In this document: positions 49,034 through 60,060 of the stretch, piece by piece
How positions within the stretch are numbered: the first letter of the stretch is position 1
Layout: the number at the start of each line of letters is the position of its first letter
DNA from: Alphaproteobacteria bacterium
GTDB taxonomy: Bacteria > Pseudomonadota > Alphaproteobacteria > Micropepsales > Micropepsaceae
Assembly (NCBI GenBank): GCA_947474645.1
Contig: CANJJD010000013.1
Coordinates: 1-64,000, forward strand
Reading direction: 5' to 3'
DNA length: 64,000 nt
Translations under genes and position numbers: made by a program
Notes under the pieces: generated by a model
The model's database searches: none
The model's input: only the letters and a program-made list of their open reading frames with translations
Told to the model about the DNA's origin: nothing

Positions 49034-51235
49034 TCAGTTCGTAACCGGGATTTCTTCGCCCGCCATGAAATTGGGAAACCAGTTTTCGAAACCGGCCTTC
49101 AGATCGGCCACTGAAATGCTGTCCTTGCTGTCCAGGGTGATCTTGTCACCGCCGGTCTTGCCCAGCTCGGCCACGGTGATGAAGGCGGCGCGGGCCTCGG
49201 CCACGATTTTCTCGGCTTCGGCAAAGGGCGCAGCGATCACGTAACGCGCCTGGTCTTCGCCGAACCAGAAGGGAATGGCTTCAGGCAGACCGGCGATACC
49301 GATCGAAGCGCCGATGCCGCGCGGCATCGCCATCTCGGCAATCGTCACCAGCAGCCCGCCGTCGGAGATGTCGTGCACCGTATCCACCCGGCCGGCTTCG
49401 ATCAGCTTGCGTACGAAGTCGCCATGCTTCTTTTCGATGGCCAGATCGACTTTCGGGCTGGCGCCTTCTTCCTTGCCTTCGATCTCGCGCAGATAGATGG
49501 ACTGGCCCAGATGGCCCTTGGTCTCGCCGATCAGGATGACCACATCGCCGGTGCGCTTGAACGCCACCGTGGCCATCTTGGTGACATCCTTCATCAGGCC
49601 CACCGCGCCGATAGCGGGGGTGGGCAGGATGCCTTCGCCATTGGTCTCGTTGTACAGCGAGCAATTGCCGCCGATCACCGGGAAGTCCAGCGCCCGGCAG
49701 GCGGCGCCGATGCCGTCAATGCCGGCCACGATCTCCCACATGATCTCGGGCTTCTGCGGATTGCCGTAGTTCAGATTGTCGGTGACGGCCAGCGGCAGTG
49801 CGCCCACCGCGGTCAGGTTGCGCCAGGCTTCGGCGACGGCCTGCTTGCCGCCTTCGAAAGGATCGGGCCTGCAATAGCGCGGCGTCACGTCGGTGGTGAT
49901 CGCCAGCGCCTTGTTGGTGCCGTGGATACGCACCACGGCGGCATCGCCGCCCGGCACCTGCGCTGTGTCGGACATCACGGTGTGGTCATATTGTTCCCAC
50001 ACCCAGCGGCGCGAGGCCATGTCGGGCGAAGCCAGAATGGTTTTCAGCGAGGCCAGCACCGGCTTGGCCTTGTCGTATTTGGGTTCGCCGGTCTGCGGCT
50101 TGCGCTCGGTATAGGGGCGTTCATAGACCGGCGCGGCATCCGACAAGGCGGTGATGGGCATGTCGGCTTCGACCTTGCCCTTGTGCTTGACCACCAGCCG
50201 GCTGGTGTCGGTGGTGATGCCGATGACGGCGAAATCCAGTTCCCATTTCTTGAAGATGGCTTCGGCCTGGGCTTCGCGGCCGGGCTTCAAGACCGCCAAC
50301 ATGCGCTCCTGGCTTTCCGACAGCATCATCTCATAGGCGGTCATGTTGGTTTCGCGCTGGGGCACCTTGTCGAGATCGAGCTCGATGCCGCTGCCGCCCT
50401 TGTCGCCCATTTCGGCGGACGAGGAGGTCAGGCCCGCCGCACCCATGTCCTGGATGGCGATGATGGCGTCGGTCGCCATCAGCTCGAGACAGGCTTCCAG
50501 CAGCAGCTTTTCGGTGAAGGGGTCGCCGACCTGCACGGTGGGGCGCTTTTCTTCCGAAGCATCGTCAAACTCGGCGCTGGCCATGGTGGCGCCATGGATG
50601 CCGTCGCGCCCCGTCTTGGAGCCGACATAGACCACCGGATTGCCGGCGCCCTTGGCGGCGGACAGGAAAATCTTGTCCTGCCGCGCCAGGCCCACGCACA
50701 TGGCATTGACCAGGATGTTGCCGTTGTAGCTGGGGTGAAAATTCACTTCGCCGCCCACGGTGGGCACGCCCATGCAATTGCCGTATCCGCCGATGCCCGA
50801 CACCACGCCCGACACAAGATGGCGGGTCTTGGGATGGCCCGGCTCGCCGAAGCGCAGCGCATTCATCATGGCGATGGGGCGCGCGCCCATGGTGAAGACG
50901 TCGCGCATGATGCCGCCCACGCCGGTCGCCGCGCCCTGATAGGGTTCGATGAAGCTGGGATGGTTGTGGCTTTCCATCTTGAAGATGGCGGCGTCGCCGT
51001 CGCCGATATCAATGACGCCGGCATTCTCGCCCGGGCCCTGGATCACCCAGGGCGCCTTGGTCGGCAGCTTCTTCAGATGGAAGCGGGTGGATTTGTAGGA
51101 GCAATGCTCGGACCACATCACGCTGAAGATGCCCAGCTCGACGAAGGATGGCTCGCGGCCCATCAGCTCCAGGATGCGCGCATATTCGGCATCCGAAAGC
51201 CCATGCTCACGGACCATCTCAGGCGTAATTTTCAC
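49034..51235 (-). CDS. purL: Phosphoribosylformylglycinamidine synthase subunit PurL
   Basis: Makes FGAM from FGAR in purine synthesis with PurQ and PurS. 733 residues, the small PurL type: [50 protein letters not shown] and [14 protein letters not shown]. Start overlaps the purQ stop (ATGA). Last of purC-purS-purQ-purL. Confidence 0.96.
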   Translation of the reverse strand: MKITPEMVREHGLSDAEYARILELMGREPSFVELGIFSVMWSEHCSYKSTRFHLKKLPTKAPWVIQGPGENAGVIDIGDGDAAIFKMESHNHPSFIEPYQGAATGVGGIMRDVFTMGARPIAMMNALRFGEPGHPKTRHLVSGVVSGIGGYGNCMGVPTVGGEVNFHPSYNGNILVNAMCVGLARQDKIFLSAAKGAGNPVVYVGSKTGRDGIHGATMASAEFDDASEEKRPTVQVGDPFTEKLLLEACLELMATDAIIAIQDMGAAGLTSSSAEMGDKGGSGIELDLDKVPQRETNMTAYEMMLSESQERMLAVLKPGREAQAEAIFKKWELDFAVIGITTDTSRLVVKHKGKVEADMPITALSDAAPVYERPYTERKPQTGEPKYDKAKPVLASLKTILASPDMASRRWVWEQYDHTVMSDTAQVPGGDAAVVRIHGTNKALAITTDVTPRYCRPDPFEGGKQAVAEAWRNLTAVGALPLAVTDNLNYGNPQKPEIMWEIVAGIDGIGAACRALDFPVIGGNCSLYNETNGEGILPTPAIGAVGLMKDVTKMATVAFKRTGDVVILIGETKGHLGQSIYLREIEGKEEGASPKVDLAIEKKHGDFVRKLIEAGRVDTVHDISDGGLLVTIAEMAMPRGIGASIGIAGLPEAIPFWFGEDQARYVIAAPFAEAEKIVAEARAAFITVAELGKTGGDKITLDSKDSISVADLKAGFENWFPNFMAGEEIPVTN

Positions 51236-51900
51236 GAGAGCGCCTCGATCAGGCTTTGGAACAAGGCGCGGCCGTCGGTGCCGCCCAGCACGTCATCCAC
51301 CACCCGTTCGGGATGGGGCATCAGGCCCAGCACATTGCGTTTCTCGCTGAGGATGCCGGCGATGTTGCGGGCCGAGCCGTTGGGGTTCTCGCCCTTGGCA
51401 TAACGGAAGGCAACGCGGTTCTCGCCCTCCAGCCGGTCCAGCGTGTCTTCATCGGCGAAATAGCTGCCTTCGCCATGCGCCACCGGGAAAGTGACGCGCT
51501 GGCCGTTCTCATATTTGCGGGTGAAGCCGGACTGGGTTTCCTGAACCTCAAGTCCCACCGGCTTGCAGACGAATTTCAGGGCGGCGTTGCGCATCAGGGC
51601 GCCGGGCAGCATGTGGCTTTCGGTCAGCACCTGGAAACCGTTGCAGACGCCCAGCACCATGCCGCCCTTGTCGGCATGGGCCTTGACCGAGCGCATCACC
51701 GCCGACTGGCTGGCCATGGCGCCGCAGCGCAGGTAATCGCCATAGGAAAAGCCGCCCGGCAGCACCACCAGGTCCACATCGGGAAGTTCGCTGTCCTGGT
51801 GCCACACCATGGCGGGCGTCTTGCCGGTCATCTGCTTCAGGGCGACCTTGGCGTCGCGGTCGCAGTTGGAAGCCGGAAAGACGATGACGGCGCTTTTCAT
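51232..51900 (-). CDS. purQ: Phosphoribosylformylglycinamidine synthase subunit PurQ
   Basis: 222-residue glutamine amidotransferase (class I). [16 protein letters not shown] start, [16 protein letters not shown], nucleophile Cys in [11 protein letters not shown] and the His-Glu pair in GLMPHPERV. Supplies ammonia to PurL. Overlaps purS and purL by 4 bases. Confidence 0.96.
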   Translation of the reverse strand: MKSAVIVFPASNCDRDAKVALKQMTGKTPAMVWHQDSELPDVDLVVLPGGFSYGDYLRCGAMASQSAVMRSVKAHADKGGMVLGVCNGFQVLTESHMLPGALMRNAALKFVCKPVGLEVQETQSGFTRKYENGQRVTFPVAHGEGSYFADEDTLDRLEGENRVAFRYAKGENPNGSARNIAGILSEKRNVLGLMPHPERVVDDVLGGTDGRALFQSLIEALS

Positions 51901-52144
51901 TTGATTTCGATTTCGTACTTTTCGATGACCGTGTTGGCGAGCAGCTTTTCGCACATCGCCTTGAGTTCTTCCCTGGCTTTGCCGGCATCGCTGCCGGACA
52001 ATTCCAGATCAATCACCTTGCCCTGGCGCACTTCGCCGACGGACGCGAAACCCAGGCCGTTCAGGGCATGGCCGATGGCCTTGCCTTGCGGGTCCAGGAC
52101 GCCATTTTTCAGGGTAATGAAGACGCGGGCTTTCACGGCAGGAC

Positions 52145-52148
<4 letters not shown>
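51897..52148 (-). CDS. purS: Phosphoribosylformylglycinamidine synthase subunit PurS
   Basis: 83 residues: [32 protein letters not shown] and the [17 protein letters not shown] end, all typical. Bridges PurQ and PurL. ATG overlaps the purC stop (ATGA); a GTG four codons later is the start used in some annotations. Confidence 0.94.
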
Positions 52149-52909
<761 letters not shown>

Positions 52910-53092
52910 GGCAATTGTCCTCAAAATAAGGGCGGCTCCGCCAGCGGCCCTGTGGATGCAAACTTACCGGATCGGCTGCGGCTGCGGCAATGTTTTGACG
53001 CCGCATACCCACATCTCACGAGAAACATGACGCAATCTTGCTATGATCGTCGGGTACTGTCTAAAATATCAAGCGATTACAGGGAGTTGAGA

Positions 53093-53407
53093 ATGGCGAC
53101 CGGCATGGATGACCGCGGCAAGGCCTTTGAATCCAAATGGGCCCATGACGCGGAACTGCGCTTCAAGGTGGAAGCCCGGCGCAACCGGCTGTTGGGCGCC
53201 TGGGCGGCCGAGAAAAAGGGCCTGTCCGGCGAGGCGGCCGAAGACTTTATCGGCGGCGTGATCGCCGCCGATTTCCAGGAAGCAGGCGATGAAGATGTCT
53301 TCCGCAAGCTGCGCAGCGAACTGGACGCGTCGGTGTCCGATGCGGCGATTCGCGACAAGATGGGCGAATGCCTGAACAGCGCGGTGGCCGAGGTCACCAA
53401 GCCGTAG
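53093..53407 (+). CDS. ATP synthase inhibitor zeta-like protein (DUF1476)
   Basis: 104 residues, helical: GMDDRGKAFESKWAHDAELR, KVEARRNRLLGAWAAEKKG and DFQEAGDEDVFRKLRSEL, the DUF1476 pattern. In Paracoccus the zeta subunit blocks F1F0-ATPase hydrolysis via its N-terminal segment. Usually placed beside purC in this class, as here. AGGGAG precedes the ATG. Confidence 0.9.
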   Translation: MATGMDDRGKAFESKWAHDAELRFKVEARRNRLLGAWAAEKKGLSGEAAEDFIGGVIAADFQEAGDEDVFRKLRSELDASVSDAAIRDKMGECLNSAVAEVTKP

Positions 53408-53410
53408 GCG

Positions 53411-54715
53411 TTATTTTCCGAAGACCCGTTCGAAGATCGTATCCACGCGGGCCAGGTGATAGCCCAGGTCGAACATGGCTTCGAGCTTGGCTGCCGGCAG
53501 CGCCTTGGTGACGTCGGGATCGGCCTTGAGCAGGTCCAGCAGGTTGCCTTCGCCGTTCCAGGCGCGCATGGCGTTCTTCTGCACCAGCCGGTAGCTGTCC
53601 TCGCGCGCCAGGCCGGCCTGGGTCAGGGCCAGCAGCACGCGCTGGCTGTGCACCAGCCCATGGGTGGCATCCAGGTTCTTCTGCATCCGTTCGGGATAGA
53701 CCAGCAGCTTCTCGATCACGCCGGTCATGCGCGCCATCGCGAAATCCAGCGTGATGGTGGCATCGGGGCCGATGTAACGCTCGACCGAGGAATGGGAGAT
53801 ATCCCGCTCATGCCACAGCGCCACATTCTCCATGGCAGGCAGGGCATAGCTGCGCACCATGCGGGCGAGACCCGTGACGTTTTCGGTCAGCACCGGATTG
53901 CGCTTGTGCGGCATCGCCGACGAGCCCTTCTGTCCCGGTGAGAAATATTCTTCGGCTTCCAAAACTTCGGTGCGCTGCAAGTGCCGGATTTCAATCGCCA
54001 GCCGCTCCAGCGAAGACGCCACCACGCCTAGCGCCGCGAAATAGGCGGCATGGCGGTCGCGCGGGATCACCTGGGTGGAGACCGGCTCCACCGTCAGGTT
54101 CATCGCCTTGGCGACATGTTCTTCGACCTGCGGATCAATATTGGCGAAGGTGCCCACCGCGCCGGAAATGGCGCAGGTGGCGATTTCGGCGCGCGCCGTC
54201 ACCAGCCGTGCGCGGGCGCGGGTGAACTCGGCATAATAGGTCGCCAGCTTGACGCCGAAGGTGGTGGGCTCGGCATGGATGCCATGGCTGCGCCCGATGG
54301 TGGGCGTCATCTTGTATTCCATCGCGCGCTTCTTCAGCGCCGCCAGCAGGGCATCGGTGTCGGCGATCAGCAGATCGGCGGCGCGCGCCAATTGCACATT
54401 CAGGCAGGTGTCTAGCACGTCGGAACTGGTCATGCCCTGATGGACGAAGCGCGCTTCGGGACCGACGATTTCCGACAGGTGAGTCAGGAAGGCGATGACG
54501 TCATGCTTGACCTCGCGCTCGATCTCATCGATGCGCGCAACGTCGAACTTGGCGTGTTTTCCTTTTTCCCAGATCTTGGCGGCGGCTTCCTTCGGCACCA
54601 CCCCCAGCTCGGCCAGCTTGTCGGTGGCATGCGCCTCGATCTCGAACCAGATGCGGAATTTGGTCTCGGGCGACCAGATCGAAACCATCTGTTCGCGGGC
54701 GTAGCGGGGGATCAT
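53411..54715 (-). CDS. purB: Adenylosuccinate lyase
   Basis: Acts twice in purine synthesis (SAICAR to AICAR, and adenylosuccinate to AMP). 434 residues, fumarase/aspartase fold: IGRSHGIHAEPTTFG with the catalytic His, HQGMTSSDVLDTCL, and the signature loop GQKGSSAMPHKRNP. Normal length. Confidence 0.96.
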   Translation of the reverse strand: MIPRYAREQMVSIWSPETKFRIWFEIEAHATDKLAELGVVPKEAAAKIWEKGKHAKFDVARIDEIEREVKHDVIAFLTHLSEIVGPEARFVHQGMTSSDVLDTCLNVQLARAADLLIADTDALLAALKKRAMEYKMTPTIGRSHGIHAEPTTFGVKLATYYAEFTRARARLVTARAEIATCAISGAVGTFANIDPQVEEHVAKAMNLTVEPVSTQVIPRDRHAAYFAALGVVASSLERLAIEIRHLQRTEVLEAEEYFSPGQKGSSAMPHKRNPVLTENVTGLARMVRSYALPAMENVALWHERDISHSSVERYIGPDATITLDFAMARMTGVIEKLLVYPERMQKNLDATHGLVHSQRVLLALTQAGLAREDSYRLVQKNAMRAWNGEGNLLDLLKADPDVTKALPAAKLEAMFDLGYHLARVDTIFERVFGK

Positions 54716-54781
54716 GGAAACACCGACTTGGGAATACGGTTGCTTCTAACGCGTATGAAGTGCGCGCGAAAGCACTGATTT

Positions 54782-55468
54782 CTAAAGCAATCCCAAGGAC
54801 TTGAAGCTGGCATTGCCGCCGCGCCCGATCACCAGATGATCATGCACGGCAATGCCCAGCGCCTTGGCGGCGGTGACCACCTCCCGCGTCATGGCGATGT
54901 CAGCCTTGGACGGGGTGGGATCGCCGGAGGGATGATTGTGCACCAGGATGATGGACGATGCGCCCAGCTCCAGGGCGCGCTTGATGATCTCGCGCGGATA
55001 GACCGGGGTGTGATCCACCGTGCCGCGGTTCTGCACTTCATCGGCGATCAGCACATTCTTGCGGTCCAGGAACAACACGCGGAATTCCTCGTTTGCCGCG
55101 CGCGCCATGGCGGCGGTGCAGTAGTCCACCAGCGCCGTCCAGGACGACAGCACGGGGCGGTTGATGACGCCGGTCTTGGCCGAGCGATGCGCGGCGGCCT
55201 CCACGATCTTCAGGTGATGGACCACGCTTTCGCCTACGCCCTGGATTTCCATCAGCCGCGCCGGCGGGGCGGCGATCACCTCGGCAAAGCTGCCGAAGCG
55301 CGCCAGCAGGGCCTTGGCCATTGGTTTGGTGTCGCGCCGTGGCACGGCGGCGAACAGGGTCAGTTCCAGAAGTTCGTAATCGGGCATGGCGTCGGCGCCG
55401 CCCTTGAGGAAGCGCGCGCGCAGCCGCTGGCGATGGCCGGCCGTTCCGTTGTCGGTAGAATCCCCCAC
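54782..55468 (-). CDS. radC: RadC/MPN+ (JAMM) domain protein
   Basis: About 228 residues. N-terminal helix-hairpin-helix (IQGVGESV), C-terminal JAB/MPN domain with metal motif E...[14 protein letters not shown] ([12 protein letters not shown] supplies the Glu). RadC proteins are not required for DNA repair; role unclear. I prefer the GTG 10 bases after the map stop; an ATG at 55534 would overlap map. Confidence 0.88.
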   Translation of the reverse strand: MGDSTDNGTAGHRQRLRARFLKGGADAMPDYELLELTLFAAVPRRDTKPMAKALLARFGSFAEVIAAPPARLMEIQGVGESVVHHLKIVEAAAHRSAKTGVINRPVLSSWTALVDYCTAAMARAANEEFRVLFLDRKNVLIADEVQNRGTVDHTPVYPREIIKRALELGASSIILVHNHPSGDPTPSKADIAMTREVVTAAKALGIAVHDHLVIGRGGNASFKSLGLL

Positions 55469-55478
55469 GCCGTCACCG

Positions 55479-56312
55479 TCAGAGATAAGGCGGTTTATCC
55501 AGGCCTTTTGGCGACAGGGTGAAAATCTCCACACCGGTCTCGGTCACACCGCAGGAATGTTCGAATTGCGCCGACAGCGAACGGTCGCGCGTCACCGCGG
55601 TCCAGCCGTCCGCCAGCACCTTCACGCCAAAGCCGCCCAGGTTGATCATGGGCTCGATGGTGAAGAACATGCCGGGCTTCAGGGCGATGCCGTGGCCCGG
55701 CTTGCCGTAATGCACGATGTTGGGCAGGGCGTGGAACACCTTGCCCAGGCCGTGACCGCAGAAATCGCGCACCACGGCGCATTTCTCCTGGCCTTCGGCA
55801 TAACTCTGGATGGCATAACCAATGTCGCCGGTGGTGGCGCCCGGCTTCACCGCCGCGATGCCGCGCATCATGGATTCGTAAGTGATCTCGACCAGGCGTT
55901 CGGCCTTCCGCTTGACCTCGCCCACCGGATACATGCGGCTGGTGTCGCCATGCCAGCCGTCCAGGATCACGGTGACGTCGATGTTCACAATGTCGCCGTC
56001 GCGCAGCGGCTTGTCGGCCGGGATGCCGTGACAGACCACATGATTGATGGAGGTGCAGACGGTATGGCGATAGCCGCGATAGCCCAGGCAGGCCGGAATG
56101 GCGCCATGGGCGATGATGTAATCGTAAGCCACTTTGTCGATGGCGGCGGTGGTAACTCCCGGCTGGACCATGGGCACCAGCAGGTCCAGCACCTCGGCCG
56201 CCAGGCGGCCGGCCCGGCGCATGCCGTCAAAATCGGGCGCATGGTGCAGGGTGACCGCAAAATGGGCCTTGCGGGCGGCTTCAAAAATCTCGGACTGGGG
56301 TACGATGGTCAT
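55479..56312 (-). CDS. map: Methionine aminopeptidase, type I
   Basis: Removes N-terminal Met from new proteins. 277 residues, pita-bread fold: [16 protein letters not shown], metal Asp pair in [20 protein letters not shown], His in [12 protein letters not shown], Glu in FTIEPMI and the last Glu near [16 protein letters not shown] at 56312 gives the usual N-terminus. Confidence 0.95.
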   Translation of the reverse strand: MTIVPQSEIFEAARKAHFAVTLHHAPDFDGMRRAGRLAAEVLDLLVPMVQPGVTTAAIDKVAYDYIIAHGAIPACLGYRGYRHTVCTSINHVVCHGIPADKPLRDGDIVNIDVTVILDGWHGDTSRMYPVGEVKRKAERLVEITYESMMRGIAAVKPGATTGDIGYAIQSYAEGQEKCAVVRDFCGHGLGKVFHALPNIVHYGKPGHGIALKPGMFFTIEPMINLGGFGVKVLADGWTAVTRDRSLSAQFEHSCGVTETGVEIFTLSPKGLDKPPYL

Positions 56313-56359
56313 GTGGGGCAATATAATGGGCCTGCTCGCGAAAACCAAACAGGAACCTG

Positions 56360-57133
56360 ATGAGTAAAACTGCGGCAGTTCTGGCAATCGGCGACGAGAT
56401 CCTGTCGGGACGCACCCAGGACACCAACACCAACCATATCGCCCGTTTCCTGACGGCGCTGGGCATTGACCTGAAAGAGGTGCGGGTGGTGTCCGATATG
56501 GAAGACCAGATCATCGCCGCCCTCAATGCCTTGCGCGGGGCATATGACTTCGTCTTCACCACCGGCGGCATCGGTCCCACCCATGACGACATCACCGCCG
56601 ATGCGGTGGCCAAGGCCTTCGGCGTGGGCATCGGTTATCATCCAGAGGCCTATGCGCTGCTGGAAGCGCGCTATCCGCCGGGTGAATTCAACGACATGCG
56701 AAAGCGCATGGCCCGCATTCCCAACGGCGCGGCCCTGGTGGCCAACAGCGTGTCGGGCGCGCCCGGATTCCATATCGGCAATGTCTATGTGATGGCCGGG
56801 GTGCCGATGGTGATGCGCGCCATGCTGGAAACCATCGCGCCGGAACTGCCGCGTGGGACCACGGTGCAAAGCGTGACGGTGGAAGCTGCTGTCCCGGAAG
56901 GCGTCATCGCGCCGGGCCTGGCCCAAGTGCAGAAGGACAACAAGGATGTTTCCATCGGTTCCTATCCCTTTTATCGCGAGGGAACCGGCAAGCCGTTTGG
57001 CGCGCAGCTTGTGGTGCGCGGCCGCGACGGCGAGGCGGTTGAACGCGCCGCGCAGGCACTGGAAGCATTGATACGCAGTCTCGGTGCTGCACCGCAGCGT
57101 ATAAATCCGGCTGACAGCGCGCCGCCGAAGTGA
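56360..57133 (+). CDS. CinA-like molybdopterin-binding (MoCF) domain protein
   Basis: 257 residues, only the N-terminal CinA half: VLAIGDEILSGRTQDTN, FVFTTGGIGPTHDD and the ADAVAKAFG segment. The C-terminal nicotinamide-nucleotide deamidase half is absent, as in many short CinA/YfaY-type proteins. Enzymatic role uncertain (possibly nucleotide pyrophosphatase). Confidence 0.85.
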   Translation: MSKTAAVLAIGDEILSGRTQDTNTNHIARFLTALGIDLKEVRVVSDMEDQIIAALNALRGAYDFVFTTGGIGPTHDDITADAVAKAFGVGIGYHPEAYALLEARYPPGEFNDMRKRMARIPNGAALVANSVSGAPGFHIGNVYVMAGVPMVMRAMLETIAPELPRGTTVQSVTVEAAVPEGVIAPGLAQVQKDNKDVSIGSYPFYREGTGKPFGAQLVVRGRDGEAVERAAQALEALIRSLGAAPQRINPADSAPPK

Positions 57134-57164
57134 CAGGCTTTCCCAAAACACAAAGGGGAAAGCC

Positions 57165-58340
57165 ATGGACATCAAGAACATCAAGAAGCGTGATTTTCTG
57201 AGAGGCTTCGGCATGGTCAGTGCCGGCGCCGTCGCCGCCGGCGGTGCGCTGGCCCAGACACGCCCCCCTGGCGGCGGTTATCCGCCCGGCGTTCCCCATG
57301 CCACCGGCCGCAGCATGCTGGACAGCCCGCATTATATCGGCACCGCCAGCAAAGGTTATGGCTTCAAGGCCAACTGGGCGCGCACTTTGCCGATGGTCCC
57401 CAGCGTGGACCCGAACTACAAGCCGCGCCGCATCAACAAGGCGATCGAGCTGTGGGAAGACAACCAGGTCGTCGCCTATGCGGAGTTCGGCGCGTCCGGT
57501 GCGCCCGACACCTACGAAGAAGGCAAGCGCATGGCCAAGACCTATTGCGATGCCATCAACTACGAAATGGAGAATGACAGCTTCAATTTCGACGGCTTGC
57601 GCAACTTCATGCAAGGCTTGGTGGATGGCGGGCCGACGCCGTCGGGCCATCGCACGCCGATGGTGTTCGTCACCCTGCCGGCCTGGGGCTTTGACGGTCC
57701 GTCCATGCGCGCCAATATCTGGCAGATCGCCCAGGCGCTGGCGGCCGGCGCCCATGGCGCGCTGATCTGCGAAATGGAATCGCCCGAAGCCGCCGAAATC
57801 GCCATTGCGGGCGGGCGCTACAAATGGACCTGGCCGGGGGTGGAAGAACTTCCCCTTGAAGGCGTGCGGGGCGCGGGCAGCCAGACTTTCGCCGCCCATA
57901 TCTGGGGCCTCAGCAGCGCCGAATATCTGCGCGTTGCCGATACCTGGCCGCACAATCCCAAGGGCGAAATCTCGATGGGCTTCAAGTTGGAGAACCGCCG
58001 CTCCGCCATGGCGGCGGAACAGTTGATGGCGGTGAAGGGCCTGGCGTTCGCCGAGCCCGGTCCATCCGACAATGGCTGGTCCCATCTGGGCTGGGATGCG
58101 ATCCGGGGCGACATCACGCCGGCCCAGCGCGCCGCCTTGCCGGCTTCCCGGCGGCTGGAGGAAAATCTTGAGCTCATCCGCCTCGCGGCAAAGAAGAACA
58201 AGGTGCAATGGCTGGGCAATGGCCCGCCCGGCGCCACGCCCCAGCAGGAAATCGATCAGGGCCGCCGCATGGGTCCGGCCGGCACCGAAGAACGGGTGCA
58301 GGCCGACCGCCTCTATACCAAGCGCAAAATGCCTTACTGA
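57165..58340 (+). CDS. Exported HpcH/HpaI aldolase-like protein
   Basis: 391 residues. N-terminus KKRDFLRGFGMVSAGAVAAG looks like a twin-arginine-type signal (Lys-Arg variant) with cleavage near ALAQ. The rest resembles the HpcH/HpaI barrel: AYAEFG, LICEMESPEAAE (metal Glu) and GPSD, but lengthened by about 140 residues. An aldolase-like enzyme outside the cytoplasm is unusual. Substrate unknown. Confidence 0.7.
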   Translation: MDIKNIKKRDFLRGFGMVSAGAVAAGGALAQTRPPGGGYPPGVPHATGRSMLDSPHYIGTASKGYGFKANWARTLPMVPSVDPNYKPRRINKAIELWEDNQVVAYAEFGASGAPDTYEEGKRMAKTYCDAINYEMENDSFNFDGLRNFMQGLVDGGPTPSGHRTPMVFVTLPAWGFDGPSMRANIWQIAQALAAGAHGALICEMESPEAAEIAIAGGRYKWTWPGVEELPLEGVRGAGSQTFAAHIWGLSSAEYLRVADTWPHNPKGEISMGFKLENRRSAMAAEQLMAVKGLAFAEPGPSDNGWSHLGWDAIRGDITPAQRAALPASRRLEENLELIRLAAKKNKVQWLGNGPPGATPQQEIDQGRRMGPAGTEERVQADRLYTKRKMPY

Positions 58341-59215
58341 AGCTTCAGCGCTTTCGCCGCGGTGGTGAAGGCGGTCTGGGCATCCTTGTTATCGGGAAAG
58401 GCCTTGCGGGCATCAGCCAATGCCTGCAGGGCCTTTTGCTTTTCGTCCAGCACGGTATAGGCGCGCATCAGCCGCACCCAGCCCAGCGCGTCATTGGGAT
58501 CGGCCTTCAACCGCGCCGCCAGCATCTCCACCATGGCGAGCGGATTGGGCGCACCGCCGGGTGTCTGGGACGTCAGCAGCGCAATCTTGTCCACCAGCAC
58601 CTGGTGCAGCGGGGCTGCGGCCGGCGTGTCGGCCAGCAGGCTCTGCCACAGGGCGATGGCGCCGGGCTTGTCATTGTGGGTGGCCTTGTAAAGTCCCAGG
58701 TAAAAACGCGCCGGCGGATTGCGCGGGTCCACCGCCAGCGCGGCGGTGAAAGCCGCTGCCGCTTCCTGCGGCACTTCGTTGTTGCTGGCCAGCACCAGCG
58801 CCTCGCCATAGGCGGCGTTCAGGTCCGCGTCGCCCTTGCCGATCAGGGCGACGGCTTTCGCCAGCGCCTTGGCGGCGTTGCGCGGATCGTTGGCGGTCAT
58901 ATAGGCCTGGCCCAGATAGCGCCAGGCGCGCGCGTCTTCGGGATGTTCGTGCACGCGCTTGATCAGGAAGGGGATCAGGCCGTTGATCTCGCGGGTGTTG
59001 AGGCCGACAACCTCGCGTGCGGCGAGGTGCGGGCGGCCGACGTAAAAATAAACCCCGCCGCCGATCGCCAGGATGAAAAGCGCGATACCCGCCAGCAGCG
59101 CTGCGCGCATCCTGATGTTTTTCATTCGCAGCAAGGGCACCACCGCGAACGCAATCGCCAGCAGCGCAACCAGGACAAGACCGATGCCAGGAAGATGGGA
59201 ATAAAGGGCGCTCAC
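58334..59215 (-). CDS. TPR protein, CcmI/CycH-like
   Basis: 293 residues: two N-terminal membrane segments (about 7-29 and 39-59), then TPR repeats (DARAWRYLGQAYMTANDPRNAA, NPPARFYLGLYKATHNDKPG and a last one near 245-280). The layout recalls CcmI/CycH of cytochrome c maturation, but no ccm genes are nearby, so this is family-level only. Start overlaps the trmJ stop (ATGA). Confidence 0.7.
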   Translation of the reverse strand: MSALYSHLPGIGLVLVALLAIAFAVVPLLRMKNIRMRAALLAGIALFILAIGGGVYFYVGRPHLAAREVVGLNTREINGLIPFLIKRVHEHPEDARAWRYLGQAYMTANDPRNAAKALAKAVALIGKGDADLNAAYGEALVLASNNEVPQEAAAAFTAALAVDPRNPPARFYLGLYKATHNDKPGAIALWQSLLADTPAAAPLHQVLVDKIALLTSQTPGGAPNPLAMVEMLAARLKADPNDALGWVRLMRAYTVLDEKQKALQALADARKAFPDNKDAQTAFTTAAKALKLQ

Positions 59216-59976
59216 GGCTGGCCTCTATATTTGTTGCGTACCAGGGCGACGATCATGCCGCGAATGGTGCGGGCCTGCTGGTCGGTCAGGCCGGAGCGCA
59301 ATATCATGGCGCGGATGTTGCGTACCATGGCGCCGCGCTTTTCGGCGGGAAAAAAGAATGCGGCGGCATCCAGTTCCTTTTCAAGATGTTCGAACAGCTC
59401 CACCAATTCCTTGCGGCTGGCGGGCAGCGCAATGCGCTCCCGGATGCGCACGGCCGGCGTGGTATCGCCCGACTTCAGCCATTCATAGCCCATCAGCAGG
59501 ACAGCCTGGCCCAGGTTGAGGGAGGAGGCCTTGAGTTCGGTGTCCTTGACCCGCGGCAGCGGCGCGGTGGGAATGGTGATCAGCGCGTCGCACAGGGAAA
59601 TTTCGTCATTGTCCAGACCGGCGCGCTCGCCGCCGAACAGGATGGCGGTTTTTACGCCCGCCTCAGATGCCTGGCGCAACCGCTGTGCCGCGGCCTGCGC
59701 CGTCAGCACTTCGCGTGTCACATCCCGGCCCCGCGCTGTGGTGGCCAGCACAAGCTGGCAATCGGCCAGCGCGGCCTTGGCGTCGCCATGGATCTGGGTC
59801 TGCGCCAGGATGTCGCCCGCACCGCTGGCCAGCATCTGGGCCCGGTCATTGGGCCATTCCATCTTGGGAGCGATCAGGCGCAGGTCCGTCAGCCCGAAAT
59901 TCTTCATCGCCCGGGCGGCGGACCCGACATTTTCGCCCATCTGGGTATGGGACAGGATGACGGCGGGTGGGATCAT
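59212..59976 (-). CDS. trmJ: tRNA (Cm32/Um32) methyltransferase TrmJ
   Basis: 2'-O-methylates position 32 of tRNAs. 254 residues, SPOUT knot: VILSHTQMGENVGSAARAMKN, ILFGGERAGLDNDEISLCD, and SSLNLGQAVLLMGYEW, plus the C-terminal helical extension that TrmJ needs. Followed by the TPR gene. Confidence 0.88.
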   Translation of the reverse strand: MIPPAVILSHTQMGENVGSAARAMKNFGLTDLRLIAPKMEWPNDRAQMLASGAGDILAQTQIHGDAKAALADCQLVLATTARGRDVTREVLTAQAAAQRLRQASEAGVKTAILFGGERAGLDNDEISLCDALITIPTAPLPRVKDTELKASSLNLGQAVLLMGYEWLKSGDTTPAVRIRERIALPASRKELVELFEHLEKELDAAAFFFPAEKRGAMVRNIRAMILRSGLTDQQARTIRGMIVALVRNKYRGQP

Positions 59977-60060
59977 TGGACGCTTTGACGGGCCGGTTCT
60001 TGTGGGGCTAACTGCGCCCCGCTATATCCCCTCCCGGCCCAATTTTCGAGGAAATACGAG

